From assembly GCF_947259555.1 (NCBI RefSeq), contig NZ_CAMYMD010000066.1:48679-112678 (forward strand): 64,000 bases of DNA, given 5' to 3'. The stretch comes from an uncultured Roseovarius sp. GTDB taxonomy: Bacteria > Pseudomonadota > Alphaproteobacteria > Rhodobacterales > Rhodobacteraceae. Below, one piece after another: positions 57,660-64,000 of the stretch. Every line of letters begins with the position of its first letter. The first letter of the stretch is position 1. A model generated the notes under the pieces. The model saw nothing but the letters and a program-made list of their open reading frames with translations, made no database searches and was not told where the DNA came from. The position numbers were made by a program, and so were the translations under genes.

Positions 57660-57706
57660 AAGCGATTGTCCTTGATTTGAGGGGCAACTGGTGGGATTTC
57701 CCGCAC

Positions 57707-58357
57707 ATGGACAAAGTGAACGATCTCCCCCCCGCCCTCGTGACCGGTGCCTCGCGTGGCCTCGGGGCCGCCATCGCCGAGGCGCTGAGCGACAGCCATC
57801 ACATCGTCGCCGTGGCGCGCACCACCGGCGCGCTCGAAGAGCTTGATGATCGCATTCAGGCGCGCGGCGGCAGCGCCACGCTGGCGCCGATGGACATCAC
57901 CAACACCCAGGCGATGGCGCAGCTCTGCCGCTCGATCCATGACCGCTGGGGCGGTGTGGCGCTCTGGGTCCATGCGGCGGTGCATGCCGCCCCGTTGACC
58001 CCGGCGGCGCATCTCTCCGAAGGCGACTGGTCCAAATCCGTGGCCTGCAACGTCAGCGCCACCGGCATTCTCATCCCCTTCATCGCGCCGCTTCTGGGCG
58101 AGGCGGGACAGGCGGTGTTCTTTGACGATCCACGGGGCGGTGAAAAGTTCTTTGGTGCCTATGGCGCGACCAAGGCCGCGCAGATCGCGCTTGCGCGCAG
58201 TTGGCAGGCCGAGAGCGATAAGTTCGGGCCGCGTGTCCATGTGCTGTCACCGGCACCAATGGCCACCGCAACGCGCGCGCGCTTTCACCCCGGCGAGGAT
58301 CGCGAGGCGCTCGCGCATCCGCGCGATGAGGCGGCGCGCCTTCTGGCCCTGATCTGA
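57707..58357 (+). CDS. Short-chain dehydrogenase/reductase
   Basis: 216 residues. NAD(P) motif [20 protein letters not shown], acidic [33 protein letters not shown] in place of the usual NNAG, and active-site YGATK in [18 protein letters not shown]. The C-terminus is short compared with typical SDRs. In relatives it follows radA-cvpA-purF; here bioY intervenes. Substrate unknown. Confidence 0.85.
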   Translation: MDKVNDLPPALVTGASRGLGAAIAEALSDSHHIVAVARTTGALEELDDRIQARGGSATLAPMDITNTQAMAQLCRSIHDRWGGVALWVHAAVHAAPLTPAAHLSEGDWSKSVACNVSATGILIPFIAPLLGEAGQAVFFDDPRGGEKFFGAYGATKAAQIALARSWQAESDKFGPRVHVLSPAPMATATRARFHPGEDREALAHPRDEAARLLALI

Positions 58358-58430
58358 GGGCCTTGCGCGCCTTGCCCCTGTGGCGGCGCGCCGCTACACA
58401 GGGGCCAAGCAGCGAGAGCGGGGAACGGGC

Positions 58431-59213
58431 ATGCGAATTCTGATCACCAATGACGACGGCATCAACGCGCCGGGCCTTGCGGTGCTGGAAGAGGTCGCCA
58501 ATGCCCTCGCAGGCGAGGATGGCGAGGTCTGGACGGTGGCCCCCGCATTCGAGCAGTCGGGCGTCGGGCACTGCATTTCCTACACCCGTCCGATGATGAT
58601 CTCGAAAATGGCAGAGCGCCGCTATGCCGCCGAAGGCAGCCCCGCCGATTGCGTGCTGGCGGGCCTGCATGACGTGATGAAGGACACGCCCCCCGATCTC
58701 GTGCTTTCGGGCGTGAACCGGGGCAACAACGCGGCTGAAAACGCGGTCTATTCCGGCACCGTGGGCGCCGCGATGGAGGCCGCGCTGCAAGGCGTGCCTG
58801 CCGTGGCGCTGAGCCAGTATTACGGGCCCGCCAACCGCGATCTCGACGACACGTTCGAGGCCGCGCGCGTCCACGGCTTGCCCACCCTGCGCCGCCTGCT
58901 CGACAAGGGCGTCTGGACCAAGGACGATTACGGCATATTCTACAATATCAACTTCCCGCCGGTTCCGGCCTCTGAGGTGATGGGCCTGCGCGCCGCGCGG
59001 CAGGGGTTTCGCCGGGATATCGGGTTCGGCGTGCAGCCGCACACATCGCCCTCGGGGCGGCGGTTTCTCTGGGTCACCGGCGCGCCGCAGCACGAACCCA
59101 CGAGCCCCGGCTCGGATGCCGATGTGAACCTGCAAGGTTATATCTCTGTCACGCCGATGCGTGCGGATCTCACGGCGCATGACGCTCTGGAGGCGCTCAA
59201 GGCAATCGAATGA
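58431..59213 (+). CDS. surE: 5'/3'-nucleotidase (survival protein) SurE
   Basis: 260 residues. Metal-binding N-terminus [67 protein letters not shown]. It removes phosphate from nucleoside monophosphates and overlaps pcm by 4 bases, the classical surE-pcm stress-survival pair. Confidence 0.96.
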   Translation: MRILITNDDGINAPGLAVLEEVANALAGEDGEVWTVAPAFEQSGVGHCISYTRPMMISKMAERRYAAEGSPADCVLAGLHDVMKDTPPDLVLSGVNRGNNAAENAVYSGTVGAAMEAALQGVPAVALSQYYGPANRDLDDTFEAARVHGLPTLRRLLDKGVWTKDDYGIFYNINFPPVPASEVMGLRAARQGFRRDIGFGVQPHTSPSGRRFLWVTGAPQHEPTSPGSDADVNLQGYISVTPMRADLTAHDALEALKAIE

Positions 59214-59866
59214 GCGATGACACCGATCATATCGCGGAACGCAAGATGCAGTTCCTGTTCGCGCTGCGCTCTCGCGGGGTGACCGACAAGGCGGTCTTGA
59301 CGGCGATGGAAAAGATCGACCGTGGGCCGTTCATCCGCGGCTACTTTTCCGAGCGCGCCTATGAGGACATGCCCCTCCCGATTGCCTGCGGCCAGACCAT
59401 CAGCCAGCCCTCGGTGGTGGGGCTGATGACGCAGGCGCTCAAGGTCTCGAACCGCGACAAGGTGCTCGAGGTCGGCACCGGCTCGGGCTATCAGGCCGCG
59501 ATCCTCAGCCAGCTTGCCCGCCGGGTCTATACGGTCGACCGCCACAAACGGCTGGTGACAGAGGCGAGCGAGATCTTCCGCGACCTCGACCTGACCAATA
59601 TCACCGCGATCACCGCCGATGGCAGTTTCGGCCTGCCCGATCAAGCCCCGTTTGACCGGATCATCGTCACAGCGGCGGCCGAAGACCCCCCGGGGCCGCT
59701 CTTGGCGCAGCTTAAAATCGGGGGTATCATGATCGTGCCGGTGGGGCAGTCAGATACGGTCCAGCGGCTCATTCGCGTGACCCGTACCGAAATCGGGTTC
59801 GACTATGACGAGTTGCGGCCTGTGCGCTTCGTGCCACTGGTCGAGGGGTTGGGGCGCGACGGCTGA
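59210..59866 (+). CDS. pcm: Protein-L-isoaspartate O-methyltransferase
   Basis: 218 residues. [56 protein letters not shown]-binding [20 protein letters not shown], and [20 protein letters not shown]. It repairs isoaspartyl residues in aged proteins. Translationally coupled to surE. Confidence 0.96.
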   Translation: MSDDTDHIAERKMQFLFALRSRGVTDKAVLTAMEKIDRGPFIRGYFSERAYEDMPLPIACGQTISQPSVVGLMTQALKVSNRDKVLEVGTGSGYQAAILSQLARRVYTVDRHKRLVTEASEIFRDLDLTNITAITADGSFGLPDQAPFDRIIVTAAAEDPPGPLLAQLKIGGIMIVPVGQSDTVQRLIRVTRTEIGFDYDELRPVRFVPLVEGLGRDG

Positions 59867-59933
59867 CGCTCGGACCTATTGATTTCAAGCCAAGGCCCCG
59901 GCCAACAAGGGGCGACAAACGAGGATGATCGAG

Positions 59934-61106
59934 ATGCGCAATTTTCCACGATCCACACCCCTGATTGTCGGCATGGCCGTGGCTCTTGCCGCGTGCGACC
60001 GACCCCTGGACCTTGATATGCGCGGGGCGTTCGGCAACGCGCCCAGCACCGCCGAGGCGGCGCGCAATGCCACCGCACCCCGGCCCCAACCCGATGCACG
60101 CGGCATAATCTCTTATCCGGGCTATCAGGTGGCGGTCGCCGAGCGCGGCGACACCGTCGGCTCGCTCGCCCGCCGCATCGGGGCGAACCCGGCCGAGATC
60201 GCGGCCTTCAATGGCGTGCAAACCGGCGACCCGTTGCGCAAGGGCGAGGTCATCGCCCTGCCCCGCCGCGTGACCGAACCGGACGGTGGCCCGATCAAAC
60301 CGCCCTCCGATGTTGACATAAACGAGCTGGCCGATGGCGCGATCCGGCGCGCGGATGCGCAATCGGTCGAAACCACCGAGCTTGAGCCGGCAGCCCAGGT
60401 CGGCGCCGAGCCCGTGCGCCACAAGGTCGAGCGTGGCGAGACCGCATTTTCGATTGCGCGGCTCTATGACGTCTCGATCCGGAGCCTCGCCGACTGGAAC
60501 GGCCTCGGGTCGGATTTCGCGGTACGCGAAGGCCAGCACCTCTTGATCCCCGTGGCCTTGCCCGGCGAGAGCACCGATCCGTTCGACCCGTCTGACACAC
60601 CCGCTGTGACCGCGCCCGGCGCGGGCTCTCCGACACCGACCCCGCCGAGCGCCTCGAAACCGCTCCCGCCCGAAGACACGGTGCCCGCCGCCGAGCCCGT
60701 CGAGACGGTCGCCGCCCCCGATCTGGGGAAAACCGAAACCAGGCCAAGCACCGCGCGCATGGCGTTTCCGATCAACGGTGACATCATCCGGGAATATGCC
60801 AGGGGCAAGAATGACGGCATCGACATATCCGGCTCGCCGGGTGCGTCGGTCAAGGCCGCCGACGCGGGCACCGTGGCGGCAATCACCGAAGACACCAATG
60901 GTATTCCGATCATCGTCGTCAAGCATTCGGGGAATCTGCTGACCGTCTATTCCAACGTCGACGGCGTGACTGTGGCCAAGGGTGACAGTGTCTCGCGCGG
61001 TCAGAAACTTGCCGAAATCAGGAGCGAGGGCGCCTCGGCTCTGCATTTCGAGGTGCGCGACGGGTTCGACAGCGTCGATCCGATGACCTATCTCAACCCG
61101 TCCTGA
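59934..61106 (+). CDS. LysM-M23 lipoprotein, NlpD-like with degenerate peptidase site
   Basis: 390 residues. Signal/lipobox FPRSTPLIVGMAVALAACDR (LAAC). Two LysM domains: GYQVAVAERGDTVGSLARRI to KGEVIALP, and RHKVERGETAFSIARLYDVS to GQHLLIPVA. After a Pro/Thr-rich linker comes an M23 fold with NDGIDISGSPGASVKAADAG and ALHFEVRDGFD. The metal ligands expected at HxGIDI and HLHFE are Asn and Ala here, so it likely activates amidases rather than cutting peptidoglycan. ATG 59934 gives a better spacing to GAGG than 59925. surE-pcm-nlpD order is conserved; rpoS is absent. Confidence 0.88.
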   Translation: MRNFPRSTPLIVGMAVALAACDRPLDLDMRGAFGNAPSTAEAARNATAPRPQPDARGIISYPGYQVAVAERGDTVGSLARRIGANPAEIAAFNGVQTGDPLRKGEVIALPRRVTEPDGGPIKPPSDVDINELADGAIRRADAQSVETTELEPAAQVGAEPVRHKVERGETAFSIARLYDVSIRSLADWNGLGSDFAVREGQHLLIPVALPGESTDPFDPSDTPAVTAPGAGSPTPTPPSASKPLPPEDTVPAAEPVETVAAPDLGKTETRPSTARMAFPINGDIIREYARGKNDGIDISGSPGASVKAADAGTVAAITEDTNGIPIIVVKHSGNLLTVYSNVDGVTVAKGDSVSRGQKLAEIRSEGASALHFEVRDGFDSVDPMTYLNPS

Positions 61107-61208
61107 ACAGGGGCTGTTGGGGTAGCGTTAGGGGGGCGGGTTTTGTAAAGTTTGGGCAATTTCCCGACAGCGCACCTTCAACCAGAGTGCAGCGAATTCG
61201 AACTCCAA

Positions 61209-61545
61209 GCCCAGCCTGTCGATTGCGTTAGAAACGGACCTCGGCTTGGCTTGGCGATGAGCGGACATCCGATCAGCAGCCCCGGCGCGGAATCAAGGCC
61301 GAAGGCCGCCGCGCCATCGGTCATGCCGGAGGCATGCTTTCAGCATGACCCGCCCCCACGGACTGGCGATTTGTCTAAGTCAACGCGCCAATTAGAGTTT
61401 TTCGGATTTGACAGATATAAAGTGCACTGAAAGATCGTTAGATCGCCAGCCCGCGGCCTGGCAATGGCGCGGCTCACGGCAGCTCCAGGCCAATGGCCGG
61501 CCTTGATCCCTGCTTTCACCAAGAGCAACTTGTCCGCATAGCTGT
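61209..61545 (-). repeat. Composite intergenic repeat (R1, inverted copy D, R2) downstream of the LysM/M23 gene
   Basis: The gap 61107-61690 carries no gene. R1 (61209-61255) and R2 (61482-61535) match the blocks at 23049 and 23302. Between them copy D (61299-61436) reads on the opposite strand to copies A-C: its hairpin core GTCATGC/GCATGAC is at 61320-61349 and GATATAAAGTGCAC aligns with the complement of the CTTTATCT segment of copies B and C. Confidence 0.72.
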
Positions 61546-61690
61546 CATCGGGGCGCTTTGCGGCTAAGGTCCGGTGCGGAGCCCCAAATCGACCGATGCT
61601 GCACGACACATCAATGACCGGTTCTTATGTCGCGGCCTAACCTGTGCCAACACCAAGTCAACCGGCAAGCGATTGGATGCTTGAATGACC

Positions 61691-62893
61691 CTATGCAGGG
61701 GCAAGTGGCAGGGTGTCGACAGACCTCTCGATCTTTCGAGTGGGCCGCATCCCGATCTGTCTTAGATGATTGGGAAGCCGGGCATGGGTGTTGGTGTATT
61801 CGGTTACCAGAAGTGTTTCAGCCCAAGCACCGTTCGCTCGAACCAATTGATGCTGCTCAAGGAGAAGGTGGTAGTAGCGCGCACTCTGGCAGGATGGTCG
61901 CTCCATGACGCCGGGTAGTCCAAGAAGCTTCTTGGCCGCGACGATGCAGGTGGGATCGTGCTGCGGCAAAGCAATCCTGTGTTGAGGGGAGACGAGAAGC
62001 TCACGGGTCGGAATTTTCGGCCCAAGCGCGTTGGGGCGAATCCGAATTGGTTTCATTTTGTGATGGCCCGACTTGAACTTGTAACATCTGTAGGAAATGA
62101 ACCTGATCGGTTTCATCCCGTTGTCCAGAGTTTCGACCAGGTCGCCCGGGCGCAGCGTCTCGATCGGTCTTGGGCCCTTCGCCGTATCGATCAGAGTGCC
62201 CTTCAGGAAACACACCGGCCCTGATTGGAAGCTGAAATCGGACGCTGATTGAGACGAATAATTCAACCACTTGACCTGCGTCACGGACCCATCCGGGAGA
62301 GAGATCAGAGTTCCCCAGTTGCCATCGTCACTCAGGTAAGGCGCAAGTTCGGTGTAGGTCGTAATCCCCGGGTAGTCGATGACGAGGATGTCGCCATCGC
62401 CTGCGTTGTAATCTTCGATTACGTCATTTCCGCTGCCTGCAGTGACGACGAACGAATCCGCACCGGCGTTTCCGTAAATCGTGTCATCGCCCGCGCCGCC
62501 GCGGATTTCGTCATCGCCATCCGCGCCATAGATCAGGTCGTCGCCACCCCCCCCATCGAGCGTGTCATTCCCCTGATCGCCGTAGATCGTGTCATTGTCA
62601 TCGCCGCCATCGACAATATCGTTACCTTCAGCACCATGCAGGCTGTCCGCCCCCGCACCGCCTTGGATTTCATCGTCGCCATCGGCACCATCAACCGTAT
62701 CTGCGCCGTCGCCCGCATCAATGGTGTCACCGCCATCGGCAGATCCGAATGCGTCATCACCATGTATGCTATCGTCGCCAGCACCGGCGTCGATTGAATC
62801 CGCACTTTCGCCACCGACTATCGTGTCGTTCCCGGACGTCCCGCTCAGGGTATCGTCGCCACTGCCACCGTTGATTGTTGCCAAGGCTGCCAT
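61691..62893 (-). CDS. RTX-repeat protein with C-terminal Hint (hedgehog/intein-type) domain
   Basis: 400 residues. N-terminal part has calcium-binding RTX nonapeptides: INGGSGDDTLSGTSGNDTIV, GAGDDSIHGDD, DQGNDTLDGGGGDDLIYG. It continues to a beta-rich link (TAGSGNDVIEDYNAGDGDIL). From about residue 235 is a Hint_2-type domain: CFLKGTLIDTAKGPRPIETL RPGDLVETLDNGMKPIRFIS, VSPQHRIALP and LLLEQHQLVRANGAWAETL. This architecture is common among Rhodobacterales secreted proteins; Hint self-cleavage is unproven. ATG 62893 gives MAALATINGG; an in-frame ATG at 62935 is the alternative. Confidence 0.82.
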   Translation of the reverse strand: MAALATINGGSGDDTLSGTSGNDTIVGGESADSIDAGAGDDSIHGDDAFGSADGGDTIDAGDGADTVDGADGDDEIQGGAGADSLHGAEGNDIVDGGDDNDTIYGDQGNDTLDGGGGDDLIYGADGDDEIRGGAGDDTIYGNAGADSFVVTAGSGNDVIEDYNAGDGDILVIDYPGITTYTELAPYLSDDGNWGTLISLPDGSVTQVKWLNYSSQSASDFSFQSGPVCFLKGTLIDTAKGPRPIETLRPGDLVETLDNGMKPIRFISYRCYKFKSGHHKMKPIRIRPNALGPKIPTRELLVSPQHRIALPQHDPTCIVAAKKLLGLPGVMERPSCQSARYYHLLLEQHQLVRANGAWAETLLVTEYTNTHARLPNHLRQIGMRPTRKIERSVDTLPLAPA

Positions 62894-63045
62894 CCCAAGA
62901 AATGAAGTGGCAAAGATTGCACAGTTACATTTCATTTCTCTTAAGGCGCGCCGAGTTCGGGACGTCAGATCGGGCAGGTTGGACCCCAAAGCATGAGGTG
63001 CTCTTTCTATGATTGAGAGTGTGTTGGCGGTCACAAACCACATGG

Positions 63046-63357
63046 TGTGATTGCGGCGGCCGCTCTCCGGGGGCGAACGAGGTCCGGTATGGTGGCCTCA
63101 TGGATATAAGCCGTAAGGGGAGCCGGGTATCGAAGAACGGCGCCGCCGCCGTGCGTGGACTGGTGTTTGAGGCAGCGTCCTGCGTGATCCGCCAAGTCAA
63201 GCGCTTCTCGCCGCTGAAAAGTTGGGCCGTGCGCCTGGCCGGTCGGCGCGGATTCCGCAAGGCCGCCGTCGCCACGGCCCGCAAGATCGCCGTTCTGATG
63301 CTGACGCTATGGAAGAGCGACACTGACTATCAATGGACGAAGGAGGCCACAGCCTGA
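63046..63357 (+). pseudogene. IS110-family transposase, C-terminal remnant (frameshifted)
   Basis: The frame reading KGSRVSKNGAAAVRGLVFEA, then RFSPLKSWAVRLAGRRGFRK AAVATARKIAVLMLTLWKSD, is the C-terminal Transposase_20 segment of IS110 elements. The preceding block (RGRTRSGMVASWI) continues the homology only in another frame, so a frameshift lies near 63100. The 5' two thirds are missing. Confidence 0.72.
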
Positions 63358-63578
63358 CCTGAATTCCCGCTGAAGACGGCGGGAAGCGACGTCCCGACGG
63401 GACGGAGGTTGATTGATCTCGCAAAAACGGTTGGAACGCAGCCTTGCTGCCCACCCCGCAAACGACATTGGAGACGATCCACCACCGAACACCATCATGA
63501 GGCGCAGAAACCGCGACCTCGGAGAGAACCATGACCCCGGACGGACAATATACGCTATCTCGCTTGACACAGCCGCAA
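63358..63578. mobile_element. Likely non-coding end of an IS110-type element
   Basis: The 221-bp stretch between two transposase remnants has no convincing gene. Its composition and position fit the 3' non-coding part of an IS110 element; the exact boundary cannot be read because IS110 ends lack clear inverted repeats. Confidence 0.35.
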
Positions 63579-64000
63579 TCAGAGAACGATCAATGATCGT
63601 AAATATTGATCGCCCATTTTTGTAATACGTCCGAGCGTCTCTTTGCCGCCGCTGGATTTGTTTGCAGGCGTCAGACCCAGCCAGGCAGCAAACTCTCGGC
63701 CATTGCCGAACTGATGACCATCCCCAATGCTGGCAATGATGGCCGAGGCGGTCACAGCGCCAACGCCTGGAATGGTGCCCAACAAACGGACCCGCGTATC
63801 TTCCTTGGCGACCAACTTTAGCCGGTCTTCATACCAGCGCACCCGTCTGTGTCGTGCCATGAGATGCTCGCAAAAATTGTGGATCACCTCATTGGCAATC
63901 TCAGGCAGGTCCAGCACCTCACCGGCAAGAATATCCTCCGCAAATCCGAGGCCTCGGGCGAGGCCCCTTGCAATGTAGACGCAAGCCGTTGATCAGCTGC
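63579..64000 (-). pseudogene. IS110/IS1111-family transposase fragment (runs off the window)
   Basis: The 112-residue frame contains LLGTIPGVGAVTASAIIASI and FAAWLGLTPANKSSGGKETL GRITKMGDQYLRSLIVL, the Transposase_20 core of IS110/IS1111. It stops right after that core; full members continue about 60 residues. Near 63980 the upstream homology (INGLR ... IARGLARGLGFAEDI) changes frame, indicating a frameshift. The N-terminus lies beyond base 64000. Confidence 0.75.

Overview
The window is high-GC alphaproteobacterial chromosome. Gene content and order (phoR-pstSCAB-phoU-phoB, xseB-ispA-dxs, radA-cvpA-purF, surE-pcm-M23 peptidase without rpoS, a Lrp-type regulator divergent from cysG, RTX/Hint secreted proteins) point to the Rhodobacterales (Roseobacter group). 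This is inferred from gene content; no 16S or tRNA gene was found. Most of the window is core housekeeping sequence, with a few accessory patches.

Layout. 1-7.5 kb: siroheme synthase (cut by the window edge), a divergent Lrp-type regulator, tpiA, two Fe-S assembly proteins (SufA-like and SufT) separated by a secreted glycerophosphodiesterase, a RimB-RimK fusion and tgt. 8-15 kb: lon behind a heat-shock-like promoter, then a 1,423-residue secreted RTX phosphatase/5'-nucleotidase. 15-23 kb: a small-molecule kinase-like gene, xseB-ispA-dxs, a PQQ-type sugar dehydrogenase, a GlxA/AraC regulator and class II DAHP synthase. 23-25 kb: a lower-GC islet with two orphan envelope genes between imperfect inverted repeats. 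25-35.4 kb: a PAS protein, yicC, gmk, a gamma carbonic anhydrase, then the complete Pho/Pst locus. 35-42 kb: LysR/glutaryl-CoA dehydrogenase, an amine oxidase-like flavoprotein, a MATE exporter, and aroQ overlapping a LuxR-type regulator. 42-52.5 kb: rpsB-tsf, a DUF502 membrane protein, bdhA with a structured RNA upstream, a peptide-binding protein, an entericidin-like lipoprotein, alr-mlaE-mlaF, a PqiA-like protein and a membrane coiled-coil protein. 52.5-61 kb: radA, cvpA, a YdcZ transporter, purF, bioY, a short-chain dehydrogenase, surE-pcm and a LysM/M23 lipoprotein. 61-64 kb: repeat-rich spacer, an RTX-Hint protein and two IS110-family transposase remnants.

How the genes connect. A phosphate theme recurs. 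The sensor/regulator and transporter sit at 28-35 kb. Two secreted phosphoester hydrolases elsewhere (glpQ at 3-4 kb, the RTX phosphatase at 10-15 kb) have, at promoter position on the correct strand, an 18-nt element built like the one before pstS: two 7-mers ending GTCA(C/T) or GTTAC, four bases apart. This suggests a common PhoB regulon. Other points of note are an apparent ~75-nt structured RNA with promoter and terminator upstream of bdhA, and a family of dispersed 3'-intergenic repeats with four copies here.
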